Made by a program: the position numbers and the translations under genes. Shown here one piece after another: positions 8,038-13,484 of a stretch of DNA of 13,484 nt (positions within the stretch are counted from its first letter, which is position 1; each line of letters opens with the position of its first letter). The DNA is from an uncultured Bacteroidales bacterium. GTDB taxonomy: Bacteria; Bacteroidota; Bacteroidia; Bacteroidales; Paludibacteraceae. Where the stretch lies: the NCBI GenBank assembly GCA_903899865.1, contig CAIUKZ010000072.1, positions 1-13,484 of the forward strand. Reading direction: 5' to 3'. The notes beneath the pieces were generated by a model. That model saw only the letters and a program-made list of their open reading frames with translations. It was not told the origin of the DNA and did no database searches.

Positions 8038-8454
8038 ATGGAGACCCTTATCGAATCACACCAATACCTGCTTCAATACGCCATCAAACCATCCGTACAA
8101 CGAAGTGCGGTGATGGATTTTCTTTTGAAGAATAGAATTCATCCTACCATCGATGAAATTTACTCTGCATTAGCACCTTCTATGCCGACCTTATCAAAAA
8201 CCACGGTTTACAACACGCTCAATTTGTTTCTAGAACATGGTGCAGTTCAATTGCTCCGACTCGACGAGAAGAATGCTCGTTATGACGTTGACACATCTGC
8301 ACATGGGCATTTTTTGTGCAAAAGTTGTAACAAAGTGTATGACATCTTCAACTTGAAACCCAGCATGTTTCAATTCCCTCAGAATCTTCAATTTGACATT
8401 GAGTCTGTGGAAATATCATACGCTGGCACTTGCCACATTTGCAAATCAAACTAG
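8038..8454 (+). CDS. Fur-family metalloregulator, PerR-like
   Basis: A 138-residue DNA-binding repressor of the Fur superfamily: N-terminal winged helix (about 15-80, including TTVYNTLNLF) and C-terminal dimerisation domain. The structural zinc site is complete, with C94-x-x-C97 and C132-x-x-C135. The regulatory metal site fits the PerR pattern: H35 (HPT), D83 (RYD), H89 and H91 (HGH) and D102 (VYD). These have the same relative spacing as B. subtilis PerR H37, D85, H91, H93 and D104. The last position is Asp, as in PerR, and not Glu, as in Fur. This suggests peroxide sensing by metal-catalysed oxidation and control of oxidative-stress or iron genes. No catalase, peroxiredoxin or Dps gene is adjacent. 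It may share a transcript with the glycosyltransferase 111 bases downstream. The family is certain; the subclass is inferred. Confidence 0.93.
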   Translation: METLIESHQYLLQYAIKPSVQRSAVMDFLLKNRIHPTIDEIYSALAPSMPTLSKTTVYNTLNLFLEHGAVQLLRLDEKNARYDVDTSAHGHFLCKSCNKVYDIFNLKPSMFQFPQNLQFDIESVEISYAGTCHICKSN

Positions 8455-8470
8455 ATGCATGCTGGCTGGA

Positions 8471-8560
8471 ATGAAGGTGAAAATGGAGTCCATCAACATC
8501 GAATTTAACACCGCACCATACCACATCATCAGGTTAATGGATAGAATGACACTAATCTAA
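8471..8560 (+). CDS. Possible 29-residue mini-ORF between regulator and glycosyltransferase
   Basis: An ATG at 8471 opens 29 codons (begins MKVKMESINIEF, ends RMTLI) and closes with TAA at 8558-8560, five bases before the glycosyltransferase ATG. The position suggests translational coupling or a small leader peptide. It has no recognisable family, and an ORF this short can arise by chance. It could also be the worn remnant of a longer gene. Confidence 0.25.
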   Translation: MKVKMESINIEFNTAPYHIIRLMDRMTLI

Positions 8561-8565
8561 AACAC

Positions 8566-9657
8566 ATGTTAACTGCTCTGGTCATTCTATTTTCAATCGT
8601 CTATGCAACTACTTTTGCCACATTGATTTATGGCTGGGTGAGGCTCGTTGATTTTAAGCCTAGCGGTAAAATGAGCCAAGACCTCACACTCACAGTAGTG
8701 GTAGCATGTAGGAATGAGGCAATGAAACTCCCACAGCTTTTGGACGCACTCGCCAATCAGACATGCAGCAACTTCGATATTGTCCTTGTAAATGACCATT
8801 CTTCGGACACCACGCTAGAGATAATGAACAATGCAATAGGCAGATTCAATCATCTGTCAGTCATCAACAGCGATAAACCTGGAAAAAAGCAAGCACTACG
8901 TGCAGGCATACGAGTGAGCAAATCAGAACTGATTCTGACTACTGACGCCGATTGTATGCCTTGCCCAACATGGGTAGAAACCTTTCTGCACTACTTCCAG
9001 CAACATCCTTCCGATATGATTATAGGTCCTGTGTCAATGCAGCCACAAAAATCACTGTTTTCACAACTACAAAGTTTGGAATTTGCATCCATGGTGGCCT
9101 CAGGAGGAGGAGCAGCATCCATCCATAGACCTATCTTGTGCAATGGTGCCAACCTTGGATTTTTGAAAAGTGTGTGGCTTCGATGCCAGAGTGAATTGAG
9201 AATGGATATCCTATCGGGCGATGACATGTTTCTCCTTCAAAGCATCAAGCGCAGAGGGGGAAGCATCCGGTTCTTAAAATCGCCAAAAGCGATGGTTGAA
9301 AGTACAGCTACCGACACCATACAAGACTTTATCAATCAACGCATTCGTTGGGCATCAAAATCTGCAGCTTACACAGACGAACAAATCATTGTTGTTTCAC
9401 TGATAGTAATGTCGGTGTGCATCATGCTTGTGGGGCTGGGCATCACATCACTTTTCTATCGCCCCGCTATCTATCAATGGAGTGTATTGTTCATCACCAA
9501 ACTACTGATAGATGGTTTTTTCGTAACCCGTTTTACTTCATTTTTTAATATCAAAAACCCTGTGATTAACACCTTGGTGCTATCCATGATCTATCCATTT
9601 TATGTGACCTATATTGGCTTACACGGATTGTTTGCAAAGCAAATTGTTTGGAAATGA
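8566..9657 (+). CDS. Membrane-anchored family 2 glycosyltransferase (GT-A fold)
   Basis: A 363-residue inner-membrane enzyme that should transfer a sugar from a nucleotide-sugar donor on the cytoplasmic face. A hydrophobic N-terminal segment (about 1-23) is followed by a GT2 catalytic domain. That domain has VVVACRNE (44-51), VNDHSSD (75-81), the KPGKKQALRAG acceptor/donor loop (104-114), the metal-binding DAD (127-129), SGDD (217-220) with the probable catalytic base, and QRIRW (258-262). The Q-x-x-R-W box is typical of processive or lipid-linked synthases. Three C-terminal membrane segments follow (about 273-297, 300-321 and 333-356). The acceptor cannot be read from sequence, and no polysaccharide cluster surrounds it. 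The upstream neighbour is the PerR-like regulator; a palindromic repeat array starts two bases after the stop. Confidence 0.9.
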   Translation: MLTALVILFSIVYATTFATLIYGWVRLVDFKPSGKMSQDLTLTVVVACRNEAMKLPQLLDALANQTCSNFDIVLVNDHSSDTTLEIMNNAIGRFNHLSVINSDKPGKKQALRAGIRVSKSELILTTDADCMPCPTWVETFLHYFQQHPSDMIIGPVSMQPQKSLFSQLQSLEFASMVASGGGAASIHRPILCNGANLGFLKSVWLRCQSELRMDILSGDDMFLLQSIKRRGGSIRFLKSPKAMVESTATDTIQDFINQRIRWASKSAAYTDEQIIVVSLIVMSVCIMLVGLGITSLFYRPAIYQWSVLFITKLLIDGFFVTRFTSFFNIKNPVINTLVLSMIYPFYVTYIGLHGLFAKQIVWK

Positions 9658-9659
9658 AC

Positions 9660-9907
9660 GCTATTCCACAAAGACCACTAAGAATGTACAAAGGGATCTA
9701 AGTAGGTATGCTTTTCTTTGAGTAGCTTTGTGTAGACTCTGTGTAACTCTGTGGGAAAGCTATTCCACAAAGACCACTAAGAATGCACAAAGGGACACTA
9801 AGTAGGTTTTTTCTTTGAGTAGCTTTGTGTAGACTCTGTGTAACTCTGTGGGAAAGCTATTCCACAAAGACCACTAAGAATGCACAAAGGGACACTAAGG
9901 TAGGTAT
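9660..9907. repeat. Tandem array of a palindromic ~97-99 bp repeat (2.5 copies)
   Basis: Copy 1 covers 9660-9758 (99 bp), copy 2 covers 9759-9855 (97 bp) and copy 3 begins at 9856 and stops in mid-unit near 9907. Each starts GCTATTCCACAAAG. The second halves of copies 1 and 2 (from CTTTGAGTAGC to CTGTGGGAAA) look identical. Each full unit is itself an imperfect inverted repeat. In copy 2 the arm 9765-9802 (built from CACAAAG and CACTAAG blocks) pairs with the arm 9813-9851 (built from CTTTGTG and CTCTGTG blocks) at roughly 70 percent of positions, around a T-rich loop. The array could form long hairpins and may serve as terminator for the glycosyltransferase. It carries no ORF. Confidence 0.9.
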
Positions 9908-10006
9908 ATTCTTTTTTTTGTAAATCCACTTGTTCGCCATAGCGTTTCGCTACAGCGTGCTAGAAGGAAAGATCCTGCTTTCCATATTCAATACCAATAA
10001 AAATAG
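9908..10006. other. Non-coding spacer with two small hairpins
   Basis: After a T8 run, TAGCG-TTT-CGCTA (9940-9952) and GGAAAG-ATCCTG-CTTTCC (9966-9983) are perfect short hairpins. No gene is visible. The spacing and the position after the repeat array suggest debris of a mobile or repetitive element, but I recognise no family. Confidence 0.35.
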
Positions 10007-10014
10007 TATTTTTG
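10007..10014 (+). promoter_or_regulatory. Candidate -7 element upstream of the frameshifted gene
   Basis: TATTTTTG matches TAnnTTTG. No clear -33 TTTG lies at 19-21 bases upstream. If active, it would give a leader of about 135 bases and could also transcribe on into the restriction gene, which has no obvious promoter of its own. Confidence 0.3.
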
Positions 10015-10047
10015 TGCAAAATACATATTGCAAAGCCATGCTTGTAG

Positions 10048-10098
10048 CTCAAGTGTTTAACGTTGAGTGAGTTTTGTTATAGACTATGAACACCTGAG
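10048..10098. other. Stem-loop in the leader of the frameshifted gene
   Basis: CTCAAGTGTT (10048-10057) pairs with AACACCTGAG (10089-10098) at nine of ten positions, with a single A-C mismatch, around a 31-base loop. It lies between the candidate promoter and the start codon. It may be a leader structure or one end of an inserted element. Confidence 0.35.
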
Positions 10099-10156
10099 AG
10101 TACAGCATTAAATTAGTTTCATATTAAAAAGGTTTAACTACTAAATTTAAAAATAA

Positions 10157-10584
10157 ATGTTTGGAATAGATTCAGCAAAAGATAAGTTAAAACAACTTGA
10201 AGAAAACTTCAAAAGATTAATAAAGGACGCTAGTAATGTATCATTAGCCGAACAAGTTTGTCATGACGCATGGCATTTAAATGATTGGCACTTTCAAGAA
10301 TTAAAAGATTTAGGAAATCCTATAACTTTAGAAAACAATTATATATCGAATGTCCTGAATTCAAGATTTTACATGACATTTCAAACTCAATTAAACACAA
10401 GAAACTTAGTTCCCCAAAGGTTAAGATACAAAACACAGAAAAGCATGAAGGAACCTTTGATTATACTTTTGATAGCACATTTGATATTTCTTATTTGAAA
10501 ATAATCTTTGAAAATGGAGATGAACAAGATTTATTAGAAATCTTAGAACCTGCGATAAATTACTGGATCAAAATTATTAAATAA
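10157..10584 (+). pseudogene. Small conserved-type hypothetical gene broken by a frameshift
   Basis: Two overlapping reading frames each hold half of one plausible protein. The upstream frame starts at ATG 10157 and gives a good helical N-terminus with CHDAWHLNDWHFQELK. The downstream frame carries FRKQLYIECPEFKILHDISNSIKH and a C-terminal part ending in INYWIKIIK, stopping at 10584. Beyond about 10320 the first frame turns into low-quality sequence; before about 10320 the second frame does. Fusing them gives about 142 residues. I recall AWHLxDW plus CPxxxxxxDIxNxxKH as the pattern of a small uncharacterised protein family, but I cannot name it and know no function. The join needs a shift equal to one missing base near 10310-10325. 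I see no X-XXY-YYZ slippery heptamer there, so mutation or a sequencing indel is likelier than programmed frameshifting. The restriction gene follows after 87 bases. Confidence 0.7.
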
Positions 10585-10591
10585 ATGCACT

Positions 10592-10615
10592 TAACACCCC
10601 ATGCTAGGGGAGTTA
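10592..10615 (+). other. Hairpin between the frameshifted gene and the restriction gene
   Basis: TAAC-A-CCCC (10592-10600) pairs with GGGG-A-GTTA (10607-10615) around ATGCTA, with one symmetric A-A mismatch. No T-run follows, so it is a weak terminator at best. The outer ACTTAAC and GTTAG ends recall integron attC core boxes (RYYYAAC and GTTRRRY), but the second box fits only in part and the whole is far too short for a normal attC. Confidence 0.4.
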
Positions 10616-10671
10616 GCGATAAGCATTAGATAAGCAAAGCAGACTTTCAATCAACAAAATAAAATGAAATT

Positions 10672-13484
10672 ATGGCATTAAGTTGGAACGAAATTAAAGA
10701 CAGGGCATTACATTTTTCGAAAGAATGGGCCGACACTTCAAACGAAGAAGCAGACGCGAAACCATTTTTAATTGAGTTTTTTGAAGTGTTTGGAATTAGC
10801 AGAAAACGTGTTTCGACTTTTGAACACAAAGTAAAAAAGCTTGACGAAAGTAATGGTTATATTGACTTACTTTGGAAAGGAACGATTCTGATTGAAATGA
10901 AAAGTCGTGGTAAAAACCTTGACAAAGCATATCAACAAGCCATTGAATACACCCACGGACTCAAACAACACGAATTACCAAAATACATTCTTATTTGCGA
11001 CTTCGAGGTATTCAGACTTTACGACCTTGAAGAAAACAAAACCGTAGAATTTAAACTTAACGACTTAGTAAACAACGTTCAGCATTTTGGCTACATTCTT
11101 GGCTATCAGAAAAACGTTTACAAAGAACAAGACCCCGCAAACATAAAAGCAGCGGAGTTAATGGGTAAACTGCATGACAGATTAAAAGAAATCGGGTATT
11201 CGGGACATCCATTGGAAGTTTATTTGGTTCGCATTCTGTTTATAATGTTTGCCGAAGATACGACCATTTTCAATAAGCAACAATTTCAAGACTTCATTGA
11301 ACAACGAACAAACGAAGATGGCAGTGACTTAGCTTCTAAACTTCAAGAACTTTTTCAGGTGCTAAACACTCCAAAAGAAAAACGCTTTAAAAATCTGGAC
11401 GAACAATTGGCGGATTTTCCGTATGTAAATGGTAAACTGTTTGAAGAAAACTTGCCTACGGCAAGTTTCGATAAGAATATGCGTCAAGCGTTACTAGACA
11501 GTTGTTATATTGACTGGAGTAAAATCTCACCGGCTATTTTCGGATCCATGTTTCAAAGCGTTATGAATCCAACCGAACGGAGAAACTTAGGAGCGCATTA
11601 CACCAGCGAAACGAACATCCTGAAACTCATCAAACCGCTTTTTCTGGACGACCTTTGGCGAGAATTTGAAAGCATTAAAGACAACAAAAACCGACTTCCC
11701 GAATTTCACAAAAAACTAAGTACCCTTAAATTCCTCGACCCTGCCTGCGGTTGTGGAAACTTCTTGGTGATAACTTACCGTGAATTGCGATTATTGGAAT
11801 TGGAAATATTACGTTCGTTACATAAACATGGTCAACAATTTATTGATATTAGCGACATTATTTGGCTTGACGTGGATATGATGTACGGAATAGAATACGA
11901 AGAATTCCCCGCCAGAATAGCAGAAGTAGCCATGTGGCTTATCGACCACCAAATGAATATGCTTATCAGCAATGAATTTGGACAATACTTTGCTCGTTTA
12001 CCGCTGAAGAAAGCAGCTAAAATTGTGCATGGTAATGCGCTGCAAACAGATTGGAAAAGCTTAATTAAAACTGATTCGATTGAAATTGTCGCCCAAAATA
12101 CTATCATTAATTTAAGTGAGCCAACACCCGAATACACAACTGTAAATATAAAAACGGAGAATCTTACAATCATTGACGAGCGCCCCCAAACGAAAGAAAG
12201 AATTCAGGTTAAAAACACGTTTGATTATATACTGGGAAATCCTCCGTTTGTTGGTTCAAATATAATGTCTGAAATGCAACGTAATGATGTTGTTAGAGAG
12301 TTTGGGAATATTGCAGGTGCAGGAGTTCTGGATTATGTAACAGCATGGTATGTAAAAGCAGCGAAACTTATTCAGAATACGAATACAAAATGTGCATTTG
12401 TTTCAACCAATTCCATTTCGCAGGGTGAACAGGTTGGGATATTATGGAATGTATTGCTAAATATGTATGGCATAAAGATCCACTTTGCTCACCGTACTTT
12501 TAAATGGAACAACGAAGCAAAAGGAAATGCGGCAGTATATTGTGTGATAATTGGCTTTGCCAACTACGATACGAATAGTAAGTACATTTTTGTGTATGAA
12601 AATATTAAAAGCGAAGCCCACGAATTGAGAGTAAAAAACATAAATCCATATCTAATTGATAGCAAGGATTTATTGATTGATAAAAAATCCAACCCAATTT
12701 GTGATGTTCCTCAAATCTTTAAAGGTAATCAACCAACTGATGCTGGCTTCTTAATTTTATCTGAAGAAGAAAGAGAAGAATATCTAAAAAATGAGCCAAA
12801 AGGAGCAAAATTTATCAAAAAATTAGTTAGTGGTAAAGAATTTCTGAATAACATAAATAGATATTGTTTTTGGATAACTGACTCATTTCAAGAAATCAGG
12901 GAACTTCCTATTCTACAAGAAAAAATAAAACAAGTTAAAGAATCAAGGCTTAAAAGTTCATTTGCAGATACTAGGAAATTAGCAGATCGACCCTTCCAAT
13001 TTAGAGATTTAAGAAATCCTGAAACTTTTATTGTTATTCCTGCTACGACCTCTGAGAATAGAAAATACATACCATTTGCTTTTTTAAATAAAGATTATAT
13101 TCCTAGTAATAGCGTCTATATTATTTCTGATTCAACTCTATTTCATTTTGGTGTATTAATGTCAACAATGCACATGGCATGGGTTAAATCGGTTTGTGGA
13201 CGATTAAAAAGCGATTTCAGATATTCCAAAGACATTGTTTACAACAATTATCCTTGGCCGGAAAATCCAACAGAGAAACAAGTAAAAACCATAGAAACAG
13301 CAGCTCAAAAAGTAATAGATACAAGATCTGAATTTCCGAATAGTTCTTTAGCAGATCTTTACGACCCTACATCTATGCCACCAACATTGTTAAAAGCACA
13401 CAACGAGTTAGACAAAGTGGTAGATTTGGCTTACAGACCACAGGCATTTACGAGCGAAGCTAATAGAATGGTTTACTTATTTGA
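10672..13484 (+). CDS. Type IIL restriction-modification enzyme, MmeI/YeeA-like (3' end outside window)
   Basis: One polypeptide that should both methylate adenine in a specific DNA site and cut at a fixed distance. I translated 937 codons (MALSWNEIKDRALHF onward) without a stop to the window edge. MmeI relatives are about 920-940 residues, so little is missing. The nuclease domain has D65, nine residues, then E75-M-K77, the exact MmeI D-X9-E-x-K pattern. A helical spacer (about 150-300) follows. The N6-adenine methyltransferase part has GAHYTS (307-312), motif I LDPACGCGNF (355-364), YGIEYEEFPARIAEVA (405-420) and catalytic motif IV NPPF (523-526). The target-recognition region spans about 600-850, and NNYPWPENP plus helices end the protein. 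About 45 extra residues (468-515) precede motif IV. An in-frame TAA at 10660-10662 fixes the start. Hand-counted lines are about 42 percent GC near 11640-11760 but about 27-30 percent near 12660-12900. Confidence 0.93.
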   Translation, partial: MALSWNEIKDRALHFSKEWADTSNEEADAKPFLIEFFEVFGISRKRVSTFEHKVKKLDESNGYIDLLWKGTILIEMKSRGKNLDKAYQQAIEYTHGLKQHELPKYILICDFEVFRLYDLEENKTVEFKLNDLVNNVQHFGYILGYQKNVYKEQDPANIKAAELMGKLHDRLKEIGYSGHPLEVYLVRILFIMFAEDTTIFNKQQFQDFIEQRTNEDGSDLASKLQELFQVLNTPKEKRFKNLDEQLADFPYVNGKLFEENLPTASFDKNMRQALLDSCYIDWSKISPAIFGSMFQSVMNPTERRNLGAHYTSETNILKLIKPLFLDDLWREFESIKDNKNRLPEFHKKLSTLKFLDPACGCGNFLVITYRELRLLELEILRSLHKHGQQFIDISDIIWLDVDMMYGIEYEEFPARIAEVAMWLIDHQMNMLISNEFGQYFARLPLKKAAKIVHGNALQTDWKSLIKTDSIEIVAQNTIINLSEPTPEYTTVNIKTENLTIIDERPQTKERIQVKNTFDYILGNPPFVGSNIMSEMQRNDVVREFGNIAGAGVLDYVTAWYVKAAKLIQNTNTKCAFVSTNSISQGEQVGILWNVLLNMYGIKIHFAHRTFKWNNEAKGNAAVYCVIIGFANYDTNSKYIFVYENIKSEAHELRVKNINPYLIDSKDLLIDKKSNPICDVPQIFKGNQPTDAGFLILSEEEREEYLKNEPKGAKFIKKLVSGKEFLNNINRYCFWITDSFQEIRELPILQEKIKQVKESRLKSSFADTRKLADRPFQFRDLRNPETFIVIPATTSENRKYIPFAFLNKDYIPSNSVYIISDSTLFHFGVLMSTMHMAWVKSVCGRLKSDFRYSKDIVYNNYPWPENPTEKQVKTIETAAQKVIDTRSEFPNSSLADLYDPTSMPPTLLKAHNELDKVVDLAYRPQAFTSEANRMVYLF

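Noticed and set aside
9660..9907. CRISPR array
   Set aside because: The repeats are 97-99 bp, contiguous and palindromic, with no unique spacers and no cas genes.
10048..10098. tRNA or integron attI site
   Set aside because: The stem has no cloverleaf pattern or CCA-type acceptor. The GTTTAACGTTGAGT core in the loop matches integron boxes only as a chance palindrome, and no integrase is visible.
10310..10335. Programmed -1 frameshift signal
   Set aside because: No X-XXY-YYZ heptamer in the right frame and no clear downstream stimulatory structure were found.
10285..10584. Second frame of the broken gene as an independent gene starting at TTG
   Set aside because: Its first residues have no family character, while the upstream frame supplies the matching N-terminal half, so one frameshifted gene explains both.
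11832..13070. Minus-strand frames inside the restriction gene
   Set aside because: The plus strand is open for 937 codons with all MmeI-type motifs; these are shadows.

Overview
The window looks like chromosome from a member of the Bacteroidota, probably Bacteroidales. The evidence is a giant surface protein with BspA-type leucine-rich repeats, BACON and YDG modules and a type IX secretion (T9SS) C-terminal tail. There are also promoter-like TAnnTTTG elements, which are typical of this phylum, upstream of several genes, A/T-rich translation starts without Shine-Dalgarno sequences, and phylum-typical Pgk and Mdh proteins. The genus is a guess only; no rRNA or tRNA is visible.

Layout. (1) 1-189: AT-rich leader with small inverted repeats. 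(2) 190-4719 (+): a 1509-residue secreted repeat protein. (3) 4720-5086: convergent intergenic space with a structured 71-base stretch (GAAA-loop hairpin inside a longer closing stem) and the strong pgk terminator. (4) 5087-6343 (-): phosphoglycerate kinase, divergent from (5) 6673-7614 (+): NAD-dependent malate dehydrogenase; the 329-base gap carries a candidate promoter for each. (6) 7615-8037: post-mdh structured RNA, a 10-bp-stem terminator and, directly after it, a candidate promoter with a long leader for (7) 8038-8454: a PerR-like Fur-family metalloregulator. It is followed by a possible 29-residue mini-ORF and (8) 8566-9657: a membrane-anchored family 2 glycosyltransferase. Genes 7 and 8 may be co-transcribed.

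From 9658 on, the character changes to accessory DNA. Two full copies and one half copy of a ~97-99 bp palindromic repeat start two bases after the glycosyltransferase stop. Several hairpins follow, then a small conserved-type gene that is broken by a frameshift (10157-10584). Last comes a large type IIL (MmeI-family) restriction-methylation enzyme (10672 to the window end) that lacks only its last few residues. The restriction gene is open for 937 codons and runs off the window. It has an intact nuclease triad and methyltransferase motifs, and its composition becomes AT-richer in the target-recognition half.

Taken together, housekeeping carbon metabolism (pgk, mdh) and an oxidative-stress or metal-type regulator sit between a surface adhesin-like protein and a restriction island. 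Nothing here is clearly a new system. The best leads are the palindromic repeat array, the frameshifted gene bracketed by hairpins next to the restriction enzyme, and the composition break inside that enzyme.
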